A DNA stretch of 5,581 bases from an uncultured Persicitalea sp. (lineage in GTDB: Bacteria > Bacteroidota > Bacteroidia > Cytophagales > Spirosomataceae): the NCBI GenBank assembly GCA_950075905.1, contig CATMVR010000385.1, positions 1 to 5,581 of the forward strand. The letters are read 5' to 3'. Below, piece by piece: positions 1-5,581 of the stretch. How positions within the stretch are numbered: position 1 is the first letter of the stretch; every line of letters starts with the position of its first letter. A program made the translations under genes and the position numbers. Under the pieces are notes generated by a model. It had not been told where the DNA came from. It did no database searches and was given only the letters and a program-made list of their open reading frames with translations.

Positions 1-1000
1 TGCCGATGAGCAGTCCGCGGGTAATCATGTGAATGCCCACCCGCACAAAAATAGACCGGATCTGCCCGTTGGGACTACCCAGGGTTTTCAGCAGGCCGAT
101 CTGCGGGGTGCGCTCCATAATCATCACCAGCAGAATAGAAATCATGTTAAAACTTGCCACAAAAAGGATCAGGACCAGAAATACCGCCGTGTTGCGGTCC
201 AGCAGAATGAGCCAGTCAAACACGGGACGGAAAGTTTCGGTCACTTTTTGTAAAAACATATCCGGAGCCATGAGGTCAAAGATTTTCTCGGCCACGGCGT
301 CGAGCTTCTGAAAGTCGTTGAGGTAAATTTCGTAGGTACCTACCGTATCTTTTCCCCAGTCGTTGAGGCGCTGCACCAGGGCGAGGTCGCCCACGATAAG
401 ACTGTTGTCAAACTCCTCCATGTCGGTCTGGTAGATTCCCGCGACGGTTAGTTTGCGGGCGCGGGGCGGGTTTTGCACAAAGTACATCAGCACGTCGTCG
501 CCCGCTTTGAGCCGAAGCTGATCCGCTATTCTCCAGCTTAGAATGATCTCGGAGGAGTAGCCACTATCGGGAAACTGGATCAGCCTTCCTTCCACCAGGC
601 TTTTTTCAAAAAGCTCCCACTCGTAGTCGGTACTTACGCCTTTGAGTACCACGCCTTTCAGTTCGTCGGGTGTTTTGAGAATACCCGACTTGTGCGCCAC
701 GGCCTGCCAGTGCCTTACCTCCGGCATGACCGACAAATCCTGCGACAGCGAAGAGCGCAGGGGCATGGGGCCTTCCTCATAGCTGTTGTTGAGCGTCAGC
801 GAGTTGACCCGCAGGTGGGCACCAAAGAGGAACACTTTGTCCTGTATTACTTCCTTGAAGCCATACAACACAGCAAATGCCAGAATACCCACAGCCGTAC
901 TGACGGCTATGCTGGCTATACCAATACGGGAAACCGTAGCCGAAAAAGACCCGACGGCATTATGCCGTATACGGCTGGCAATAAAAGTTGGAAAATGCAA
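1..1000 (-). CDS. ABC transporter permease, FtsX/LolE-like (C-terminus cut by window edge)
   Basis: Inner-membrane permease subunit of the MacB/LolCE type, which works with a separate ATPase and moves lipoproteins or other substrates using ATP. The reverse strand stays open through all 333 codons. Residues 2-12 (HFPTFIASRIR) match the usual cytoplasmic start of this family. TM1 spans about 23-46 (SRIGIASIAVSTAVGILAF) and is followed by GFKEVIQDKVF. A periplasmic MacB_PCD-like domain covers about 50-268. TM2 is about 272-295 and leads into the cytoplasmic coupling segment TPQIGLLKTLGSPNGQIR (298-315). TM3 begins near the window edge. Such proteins are usually about 400 residues, so roughly 70 are missing. 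The start is inferred: the frame has a TAA eight codons upstream, no ATG or GTG lies between, and TTG at 1000-998 gives the expected N-terminus. It is divergent from the namZ-like gene. The family is clear; the substrate is unknown. Confidence 0.88.
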   Translation of the reverse strand, partial: MHFPTFIASRIRHNAVGSFSATVSRIGIASIAVSTAVGILAFAVLYGFKEVIQDKVFLFGAHLRVNSLTLNNSYEEGPMPLRSSLSQDLSVMPEVRHWQAVAHKSGILKTPDELKGVVLKGVSTDYEWELFEKSLVEGRLIQFPDSGYSSEIILSWRIADQLRLKAGDDVLMYFVQNPPRARKLTVAGIYQTDMEEFDNSLIVGDLALVQRLNDWGKDTVGTYEIYLNDFQKLDAVAEKIFDLMAPDMFLQKVTETFRPVFDWLILLDRNTAVFLVLILFVASFNMISILLVMIMERTPQIGLLKTLGSPNGQIRSIFVRVGIHMITRGLLIG

Positions 1001-1038
1001 TGCGGGTGGAGATTTATAAGTTTATATAGTAATATTGG

Positions 1039-1046
1039 CAAAAATA
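1039..1046 (-). promoter_or_regulatory. Possible -7 element for the permease gene
   Basis: The minus strand reads TATTTTTG here, a full match to the Bacteroidota -7 consensus TAnnTTTG, 38 bp before the TTG start. No good TTTG -33 partner lies about 19 bp further upstream, where the namZ-like gene already begins, so the call is weak. On the plus strand the same 62-bp spacer holds TAATATTG (1030-1037), one mismatch from consensus, which could serve the divergent gene. It also lacks a clear -33 box. Confidence 0.3.
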
Positions 1047-1062
1047 ACGAAAAACAAACGCC

Positions 1063-2274
1063 ATGACATACGTGCTTACTATTCTGATGATGCTGGTGAT
1101 GGGTTCGTGCAGCAGTTCGTCTCCCACTTCTGCCCCCGACGCCCCCTCCAAAACCCCCGCTTCCGACAAGCCGGCCGGCCTGGTGCTGGGCCTGGAACGA
1201 ATGCAGGAATACCTGCCGCAGCTCAACGGAAAACGGGTAGGGCTGGTGGTCAATCATACTACTATTTTTCCCAACGGCACTCACCTGGCAGACAGTCTCG
1301 TGGCCCTGGGTGTCAATGTCAAAACTATCTTTGCACCCGAGCACGGTTTTCGGGGTGAGGCCAGCGCGGGGGCTACGATAAAAGACGGCAAAGATTCCAA
1401 AACCGGGTTGCCGATTGTGTCGCTGTACGGTAAGAATAAAAAGCCTTCGCCCGAGCAATTGATGGACCTTGACGTGGTACTCTTTGATATTCAGGATGTG
1501 GGCGTGCGCTACTATACCTACCCCAGCACCATGCACTATGTGATGGAAGCCTGCGCCGAAAACGGCAAGGAATGCATTGTGCTCGATCGACCCAACCCCA
1601 ACGGCGACTACGTGGATGGCCCCGTGCTGGACCGTAAGTTTGCTTCTTTCGTGGGCATGAACCCCGTACCCGTGGTGCACGGCCTCACCTCCGCCGAGCT
1701 GGCCCTGATGATCAACGGCGAAGGCTGGCTGGAAGGCAAGAAGAGCTGTAACCTGACCGTGGTACCCTGCACCGGCTACACCCACAGCCAGGTATATAAG
1801 CTGCCGGTAAAGCCCTCGCCCAACCTGCCCAATCTGCAATCGATACGTCTGTACCCGTCGATCTGCCTGTTTGAGCCTACTATTGTCAGCGTAGGCCGGG
1901 GTACCGACATGCAATTTCAGGTCATTGGCGCACCCGATAAGGTGTTTGGGCCTTTTACCTTCACACCTCAGGACAAGTCCGGTGCCATTGACCCTCCCAA
2001 CGAAGGCAAGGTGTGCTACGGCTTGGATCTACGCGAAGTAAATACACGGCAGTTGGGTTTTTCGCTGAAATACCTGCTTGATTTTTATAATAAAGCTCCC
2101 AACAAGTCGAAGTTTTTTACGAGCGAATCGTTTTTTGATAAACTGGCCGGTACCGACCTGATCCGGAAAATGATGGTAGCAGGGAAGTCAGAAAAGGAGA
2201 TTCGGGCGGCGTATACGCCGGCGCTGAACGAGTACAAGGAGATGCGAAAAAAATACGTGCTCTACGCCGATTGA
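1063..2274 (+). CDS. namZ: NamZ-family exo-beta-N-acetylmuramidase lipoprotein (DUF1343, GH171)
   Basis: Probable exo-enzyme that removes MurNAc from non-reducing ends of peptidoglycan chains, as shown for family members in Bacillus subtilis and Tannerella forsythia. A short hydrophobic segment (residues 3-13) ends in MGSC, a plausible lipobox with Cys16 as the lipidated residue. A Ser/Pro/Ala/Thr linker follows to about 39. There is no acidic cluster just after Cys16, so a periplasm-facing anchor is more likely than surface export. The catalytic-type domain begins at GLERMQEYL (43-51) and shows NHTTIFPNG (64-72), PEHGFRGE (92-99), FDIQDVGVRYYTY (141-153) and LDRPNPNG (174-181). The PEHG glutamate (Glu93) is the likely catalytic residue by family analogy. 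The 403-residue length is normal and the C-terminal half is complete. In-frame TAA at 1045-1047 limits the start to ATG 1063. The n-region lacks Lys/Arg, which is odd (see findings). Confidence 0.9.
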   Translation: MTYVLTILMMLVMGSCSSSSPTSAPDAPSKTPASDKPAGLVLGLERMQEYLPQLNGKRVGLVVNHTTIFPNGTHLADSLVALGVNVKTIFAPEHGFRGEASAGATIKDGKDSKTGLPIVSLYGKNKKPSPEQLMDLDVVLFDIQDVGVRYYTYPSTMHYVMEACAENGKECIVLDRPNPNGDYVDGPVLDRKFASFVGMNPVPVVHGLTSAELALMINGEGWLEGKKSCNLTVVPCTGYTHSQVYKLPVKPSPNLPNLQSIRLYPSICLFEPTIVSVGRGTDMQFQVIGAPDKVFGPFTFTPQDKSGAIDPPNEGKVCYGLDLREVNTRQLGFSLKYLLDFYNKAPNKSKFFTSESFFDKLAGTDLIRKMMVAGKSEKEIRAAYTPALNEYKEMRKKYVLYAD

Positions 2275-2286
2275 GTGTTTTGTGTC

Positions 2287-2338
2287 TTATTACAAAAAAG
2301 CAGCCTGACCGTTTGGCCAGGCTGCTTTTTTGTAATAA
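2287..2338. terminator. Bidirectional rho-independent terminator
   Basis: Two 24-nt arms (2287-2310 and 2315-2338) are reverse complements with a single mismatch (A2308 opposite C2317) around a GTTT loop. The GC core GCAGCCTG/CAGGCTGC is flanked by six A on one side and six T on the other, so both strands give a GC stem followed by a U-run. It starts 13 bp after the namZ-like stop codon and lies 22 bp beyond the stop of the convergent TPR gene, so it probably ends transcription from both. Confidence 0.93.
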
Positions 2339-2359
2339 AATATCGGTTATAAATTCCGG

Positions 2360-3763
2360 TCATTTGGTCCGGTACTGTTCTATGATCCGGTAGAGCGCCT
2401 TTTGTTTTTCAAGCTCGGGGAAAAAGTCAAATAGCTGAATGTGCGCGTCGTAGTTCAGCGTGAGGGCAATTTCCAGATTCATCAGGGCCTCACGGTACTC
2501 ACCGGCATGGATCAGGTAAATGCACAGCCGGTAGTAGATGTCTGCCTCCTGCGGCAGCTCGTCTACGGCCGCCTGCAGCAGATCGCAGGCCCGGGCGTAG
2601 TTGCCCTGATCAAAAAGTACCAACGACCATTTTAGCCACACTTCGGGAGTAGCTGGCTCGATTTCGGCCGATTTTTCGAATGCCTCGAAGGATGATACCA
2701 CATTGCCAAGCCGGTACTCGGTTTCGGCCAGGGCCAGCCAGTAGTCGGGGTTGAGCTCGGTAATCTGAATCGCCTTGCGCAGGAAGCCCACGGCTTCGTG
2801 CCAGCGCCCCAGTTCGCTCATGCATACCCCCAGGCCAAACCAGCCGTCGTCCCACTGCGAGTCCAGCTTGACCGCCTGCTGATAGTAGCGGATGGCGGTC
2901 TCAAATTCGCCCATTTTCTCGTAGCAGGCACCCAGGCAGCAGCAGGTTTCGGGCTGCGCGTCTTCCAGTTCGATAGCCCGGAGATAGTTGACCTTGGCCA
3001 GCTCGTAGTTCTCCGTATTCATGTAGGAATTGCCGAGGTTGAAATAAGCAGAGGCAAAATCTTCCTTCACCAGGGTGGCGTATTCATAGGCATGAACAGC
3101 CTCCTCAAAACGTTCTAGCTTACTGTAAGCGATACCCAGATTGTACCAGGCGTGGTGCGAAAAAGGATCGGTATCGATAAGGCTGTTGTAGAAATCGAGA
3201 TGACTTTCCAGCTGACCAACCAGGTCGAGGCAGTGGGCCAGTTCGTAGAGGGCATGCTCGTTGTTCATATTCCGGGAAATCGACTGCTTGTAGTTTTCGA
3301 TGGCCTGGTCATACTTGCCCCAATTCTGATACGTCTGCCCAATCTGATAGTAAATATCTTCTTTCTCTTCGGCGGTATCGAGCATCCCTTCCAGGATACT
3401 TACCGAAAGCTCATACTCACCCATCAGATTGTAAATGGCACCTTGCATAAAGAGCACCTCAGTGTCGCCAGGGTGGAAAAGAGAGGCTTTTTCCAGCAGT
3501 TCCAGGGCATGCTCAAACTGATTGCGGTTGGCCAGAAGCTGGGTCTTACTAAGCATCAATTCCAGGGAATAGGGATAGTTTTCCAGACCCAGATCACACG
3601 CTATGATTGCCTTTTCCCAATCGCCCTGATCCAAATAATGTTCTGCGACCTGTTCATAGGTGTCCAGGTCGAAAAACTCCTTAATATCCGTTTTAAGCAT
3701 ACGCTCAAAACGACGTAGGGTTTCTTTCATATAATTTTTTCTCTCATCAAAATCTTGTTCCAT
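2360..3763 (-). CDS. Cytoplasmic TPR-repeat protein, twelve tandem repeats
   Basis: A protein-protein interaction scaffold of unknown partner. After a charged N-terminal segment (1-35) the chain divides into twelve consecutive 34-residue TPRs (36-443) with no insertions, then a 24-residue helical tail (444-467, LFDFFPELEKQKALY onward). Repeats show the canonical pattern, for example WYNLGIAYSKLERFEEAVHA (repeat 6) and YFNLGNSYMNTENYELAKVN (repeat 7). There is no signal peptide, membrane segment or catalytic domain, so it should be soluble and cytoplasmic. Composition is acidic and rich in aromatics. ATG 3763 was chosen because it follows a promoter-like element by about 30 bp. ATG 3730 (Met12, MKETLRRFERML), preceded by a purine-rich GAGAGAAAAAA, is a real alternative. 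It lies 93 bp downstream of the co-directional SDR gene and converges on the namZ-like gene. The family is certain, the cellular role unknown. Confidence 0.9.
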   Translation of the reverse strand: MEQDFDERKNYMKETLRRFERMLKTDIKEFFDLDTYEQVAEHYLDQGDWEKAIIACDLGLENYPYSLELMLSKTQLLANRNQFEHALELLEKASLFHPGDTEVLFMQGAIYNLMGEYELSVSILEGMLDTAEEKEDIYYQIGQTYQNWGKYDQAIENYKQSISRNMNNEHALYELAHCLDLVGQLESHLDFYNSLIDTDPFSHHAWYNLGIAYSKLERFEEAVHAYEYATLVKEDFASAYFNLGNSYMNTENYELAKVNYLRAIELEDAQPETCCCLGACYEKMGEFETAIRYYQQAVKLDSQWDDGWFGLGVCMSELGRWHEAVGFLRKAIQITELNPDYWLALAETEYRLGNVVSSFEAFEKSAEIEPATPEVWLKWSLVLFDQGNYARACDLLQAAVDELPQEADIYYRLCIYLIHAGEYREALMNLEIALTLNYDAHIQLFDFFPELEKQKALYRIIEQYRTK

Positions 3764-3792
3764 CTTACTGACGAGGGTTAATGTCGCCGATA

Positions 3793-3822
3793 CAAAGGTA
3801 TCAATCCTTACGATTGAAGAAA
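3793..3822 (-). promoter_or_regulatory. Probable promoter of the TPR gene
   Basis: On the minus strand, TACCTTTG (3800-3793) matches the Bacteroidota -7 consensus TAnnTTTG exactly. TTTC (3822-3819), 18 bp upstream, is a one-mismatch -33 box. Predicted transcription would begin near 3786, giving a leader of about 23 nt to ATG 3763. AT-rich DNA (3828-3841) lies just upstream. This suggests the TPR gene is transcribed on its own even though it follows the SDR gene on the same strand. Confidence 0.55.
3801..3817. repeat. Perfect inverted repeat inside the TPR promoter spacer
   Basis: TCAATC (3801-3806) and GATTGA (3812-3817) are exact reverse complements separated by 5 bp. The dyad fits between the proposed -33 and -7 boxes, where a dimeric regulator could block or realign the polymerase. 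A second small dyad, GATAC-AAAG-GTATC (3790-3803), overlaps the -7 box. The geometry is seen directly; an operator role is inferred. Confidence 0.4.
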
Positions 3823-3856
3823 GTTAGTAATAAATATAATTCTAACCTCACTTCGC

Positions 3857-4846
3857 TTACAAAAAACTTTCACAAACCCGCTGTACGGTTGTTATAAGTG
3901 GTTGAAAATCAAAGGTAATTGCTTCTTTTATTTTGGAGTTATCAAATTCAAATCGATGAGTTGCCGAGCGAGCCGTTTCTTTGGTAATGAGCGGCTTGCT
4001 ACCCGTTAGCCAGGTTCTTAACGCCTCTGTGCGCCAGATGATTCCGGCCAGATTGCTCCCTACTTTGATTGAAGGAGGGCGCTTTCCGAAGCCAGCCGCC
4101 ATGGTTGTGAACAGCTGCTGGTACGTGGCAGTGCCCGCGCTCAGAATAAACCGCTCGTTGTGAATATCCGAAACAAGCAGGGCTTCGATGGCCCGGGCGA
4201 TGTCTTGAACATCAACGTAATTGACGGTGCCTTCCGTATAAAACGGCTTCTCCTGGTAGACATACCTAAATAGCTGCGTGCTGCTCTTGTTCCAATCGCC
4301 CTCTCCCAGAATCAGCGATGGATTGACAATGACGGCCTGCAAACCTTCGGCCATACCGCGCCATACTTCCAGCTCGGCCAGGTACTTGGTTTTGGCGTAG
4401 GAAGAATTGGCCGGTGAATCCTCCCAGCGCTGCTTTTCGTCGATCCGGATAAGCTTTTCTGTGCCGGTCCGGCGGGGGTCGGGCCGCCCCAGGGCGGCCA
4501 CGCTGCTTACGTGGCAGAGCTTCTGAATCCCTTTTTTCAGGCAGACATTTACCACGTTGGCGGTGCCTTCCACGTTTACTTTCAACATGCTGGCTTTGTC
4601 GCGGGGCACAAACGAAACCACCGCCGCGGCGTGCACCACATAGTCGCAGTCATCCATGGCTTTTTCAAGGGAGGGTATATCCAGAATGTCACCTTCAACC
4701 CACCGAATCTGAGTTTCCAGGTCTTTGAGAAGCGAACGGTCTGACTGGGCCCGATGCAGTACCGAAACGTCGTGCCCGGCCGACAAAAGTCGACGGACGG
4801 TAGCACTACCCACCAGGCCGGTGGCTCCGGTAACAAGAATTTTCAT
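3857..4846 (-). CDS. NAD(P)-dependent epimerase/dehydratase-like extended SDR
   Basis: An oxidoreductase or epimerase of the extended short-chain dehydrogenase class, probably cytoplasmic. The Rossmann nucleotide loop TGATGLVG is at residues 6-13. His31-Arg32 at the end of strand beta-2 hints at NADP preference. GDILD (52-56) and VVHAAAVVSF (70-79) are the usual adenine- and nicotinamide-side segments, and NVEGTANVV (91-99) follows. The catalytic set is Ser114/Ser115 (HVSSVAALG), Tyr150 and Lys154 (SSYAKTK). The 35-residue Ser-Tyr spacing resembles the dihydroflavonol-reductase/3-beta-HSD-like branch more than GalE. VNPSLILGEGDW (174-185) and VNYVDVQDIARAI (208-220) are typical of the substrate-side half. 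The 329-residue length is complete and normal. ATG 4846 gives the expected MKILVTGATG start. The substrate cannot be told from sequence; a sugar-nucleotide, steroid-like or flavonol-like carbonyl compound is possible. It is divergent from dctA. Confidence 0.9.
   Translation of the reverse strand: MKILVTGATGLVGSATVRRLLSAGHDVSVLHRAQSDRSLLKDLETQIRWVEGDILDIPSLEKAMDDCDYVVHAAAVVSFVPRDKASMLKVNVEGTANVVNVCLKKGIQKLCHVSSVAALGRPDPRRTGTEKLIRIDEKQRWEDSPANSSYAKTKYLAELEVWRGMAEGLQAVIVNPSLILGEGDWNKSSTQLFRYVYQEKPFYTEGTVNYVDVQDIARAIEALLVSDIHNERFILSAGTATYQQLFTTMAAGFGKRPPSIKVGSNLAGIIWRTEALRTWLTGSKPLITKETARSATHRFEFDNSKIKEAITFDFQPLITTVQRVCESFL
4482..4499. repeat. GC-rich perfect inverted repeat within the SDR gene
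   Basis: GGCCGCCC (4482-4489) and GGGCGGCC (4492-4499) are exact reverse complements two bases apart. The element encodes residues 116-121 (VAALGR), just after the catalytic serine, so it may simply reflect codon choice. Its perfection is recorded because no noncoding role is evident. Confidence 0.35.
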
Positions 4847-4871
4847 AGACTGACAACGAAGTATGTGGCTT

Positions 4872-4879
4872 CAAAGTTC
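4872..4879 (-). promoter_or_regulatory. Weak candidate -7 element for the SDR gene
   Basis: The minus strand reads GAACTTTG, one mismatch from TAnnTTTG, 25 bp before ATG 4846. A TTTG lies upstream, but only 15 bp away instead of about 19, so the match is poor. It is the best candidate in this part of the divergent spacer. Confidence 0.2.
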
Positions 4880-4911
4880 GCTATTTTCAACCCACAAATT
4901 CATTGCCAATT

Positions 4912-4942
4912 TTTGAAAAGCGGGGGTTTATGTATTTCTTTG
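4912..4942 (+). promoter_or_regulatory. Probable dctA promoter
   Basis: TTTG (4912-4915) and TTTCTTTG (4935-4942) are separated by exactly 19 bp. This is the normal spacing of the Bacteroidota housekeeping promoter (TTTG, about 19 bp, TAnnTTTG), with one mismatch in the -7 box. Transcription would start near 4949 and leave a leader of about 60 nt before ATG 5010. Confidence 0.55.
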
Positions 4943-4951
4943 GAAAAGGGC

Positions 4952-4963
4952 GAGCAATTGCTC
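4952..4963. repeat. Perfect 12-bp palindrome at the dctA transcription start (putative operator)
   Basis: GAGCAATTGCTC is a perfect palindrome located 9 bp after the proposed -7 box, at about +4 to +15 of the transcript. A dimeric regulator bound there would block initiation or escape. Dicarboxylate transporter genes are commonly controlled by substrate or carbon source, so an operator is plausible, but the role is inferred from position alone. Confidence 0.4.
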
Positions 4964-5009
4964 TCAGCCTGAGTACCTTCTCTTACTTCCTGAACCGACT
5001 CATTTTCTG

Positions 5010-5581
5010 ATGAAGAAAATTTTTACAAACCTGACCTTCTGGGTACTCACGGCCATTACCGCCGGGGCTTTACTGGGGCATTTCCGGCCGGAAGTAGCCC
5101 AGCAGATGCAGCCGTTGGGAAAGGGCTTTATCGACGTAGTTAAACTATTTATAAATCCCATAATATTTCTGACCATATCGTTGGGTATCAGTGGGATGGG
5201 TGATCTAAAAAAAGTGGGGAAGGTAGGCGGAAAGGCTCTGCTGTACTTTGAGGTAATCACTACGTTTGCGCTGCTCATTGGCCTGGTAGTAGCCCATTTC
5301 ATCCGCCCCGGCGACGGCGTGGTAACCACCGGTATGGGGGAAGGCGTGGCGGCGGCCACCGATGTTTCCAAATTTAAGGAAAGCGCCGAAAAAGGATTCA
5401 GCTGGTTGCAGTTTGTGAAAGACAACCTCACCATTCAGGTACTGATTTTTAGTATTCTGTTCGGAATATTCCTCAGCAAGTTCAACGGCAAGCATTTAGT
5501 CTCCATTATCAGTGGGAATCAGCAAGGCATCGGCAAAACCGAATGGGCAAAATGTGCACTTTACCTCGCTCAGGGAGAAAC
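5010..5581 (+). CDS. dctA: DctA-type dicarboxylate/amino acid:cation symporter, N-terminal part
   Basis: Inner-membrane secondary transporter of the DAACS family that imports C4-dicarboxylates (succinate, fumarate, malate) or acidic amino acids with cations. ATG 5010 gives MKKIFTNLTFWVLTAITAGA, then LLGHFRPE (21-28), MQPLGKGFIDVVKL (33-46), NPIIFLTISLGISGM (49-63), VGKVGGKALLYFEVIT (69-84) and IQVLIFSILFGIFLSKF (142-158). These match the first four membrane segments of DctA in order. The frame is open to the edge (190 codons) against about 430 in a full protein, so the substrate-binding hairpins and transport core are absent here. Residues 1-168 fit the family. From 169 (GNQQGIGKTEWAKCALYLAQ) the expected next helix and the APIGAFG motif are not seen (see findings). 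The exact substrate is uncertain. Confidence 0.85.
   Translation, partial: MKKIFTNLTFWVLTAITAGALLGHFRPEVAQQMQPLGKGFIDVVKLFINPIIFLTISLGISGMGDLKKVGKVGGKALLYFEVITTFALLIGLVVAHFIRPGDGVVTTGMGEGVAAATDVSKFKESAEKGFSWLQFVKDNLTIQVLIFSILFGIFLSKFNGKHLVSIISGNQQGIGKTEWAKCALYLAQGE
5511..5581. other. Tail unlike the symporter family: possible insertion junction
   Basis: From about codon 168 of the symporter, the translated sequence turns polar (GNQQGIGKTEWAK) where family members have a hydrophobic helix leading to APIGAFG. Neither other plus-strand frame restores the family sequence, so a simple frameshift does not explain it. The sequence ends 70 bp later at a non-round length, as happens when a contig breaks at a repeat. 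No terminal inverted repeat or transposase can be identified from so little sequence. A genuinely divergent loop remains possible. Confidence 0.3.

Noticed and set aside
1015..1026. TATAA-GT-TTATA dyad between the permease and namZ-like genes
   Set aside because: Short and purely A/T in the arms; expected by chance in an AT-rich spacer.
692..1066. Plus-strand ORF of 124 codons opposite the permease start
   Set aside because: It lies antisense to the conserved TM1 region, has no family resemblance, and runs across the promoter spacer into the namZ-like start.
916..1914. Long minus-strand ORF of 332 codons overlapping the permease and the namZ-like gene
   Set aside because: Its translation is low in recognisable structure and rich in His/Gly/Gln, typical of antisense readings. 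Both genes it overlaps are clear family members in other frames.
3152..3718. 188-codon plus-strand ORF opposite the TPR gene
   Set aside because: It is a complementary-strand reading of regular TPR codons, with no domain or start signal of its own.
3823..3846. GTTAG-N14-CTAAC as a terminator for the SDR gene
   Set aside because: Arms of 5 bp with a long AT-only loop are too weak, and no U-run follows a GC stem.
5000..5434. Minus-strand ORFs opposite dctA (including 5205-5495)
   Set aside because: They are antisense shadows; the plus-strand frame encodes recognisable DctA membrane segments throughout.
5511..5581. Group II intron 5' end (GTGGG at 5512) interrupting dctA
   Set aside because: The bases only partly resemble the GTGYG consensus, and 70 bp is too short to show domain I structure. 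Kept only as one possible identity of the odd tail.
1..5581. CRISPR array, tRNA, rRNA or a complete insertion sequence
   Set aside because: No regularly spaced repeats, no cloverleaf or rRNA-like segments and no transposase reading frame were found on either strand.

Overview
The window looks like part of a Bacteroidota chromosome, most likely order Cytophagales (for example the Spirosoma/Dyadobacter/Runella group). The reasons are the roughly balanced base composition, the absence of Shine-Dalgarno sites before the start codons, promoter-like elements of the Bacteroidota type (TTTG, about 19 bp, TAnnTTTG), and the resemblance of the proteins to Cytophagales families. The assignment is by recognition; no database search was run.

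Layout: (1) Positions 1-1000, minus strand: the N-terminal 333 codons of an FtsX/LolE-type ABC transporter permease, cut by the left edge, apparently with a TTG start. (2) A 62-bp divergent spacer. (3) 1063-2274, plus: a lipoprotein of the NamZ family (DUF1343, GH171), a probable exo-beta-N-acetylmuramidase acting on peptidoglycan. (4) A strong bidirectional terminator at 2287-2338 between two convergent genes. (5) 2360-3763, minus: a cytoplasmic protein made of twelve gapless 34-residue TPR repeats. It has its own promoter-like sequence at 3793-3822 with a dyad in the spacer. (6) 3857-4846, minus: an NAD(P)-dependent epimerase/dehydratase-like extended SDR. (7) A 163-bp divergent spacer with a good dctA promoter and a perfect 12-bp palindrome just downstream. 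(8) 5010-5581, plus: the first part of a DctA-type dicarboxylate/cation symporter.

The genes do not form one obvious pathway. NamZ and the permease both concern the envelope (wall turnover; lipoprotein or small-molecule export) and share a divergent control region. The SDR and TPR genes are co-directional, but each may have its own promoter. No tRNA, rRNA, CRISPR array or complete mobile element was seen, and no convincing new multi-gene system. The most notable anomaly is at the right edge: the symporter stops resembling its family at about codon 168, only about 70 bp before the sequence ends. This could be an insertion junction at a contig break. Other points of interest are the repeat-only TPR protein with its dyad-bearing promoter, the palindrome at the dctA promoter, and the oddly uncharged signal peptide of the NamZ lipoprotein.
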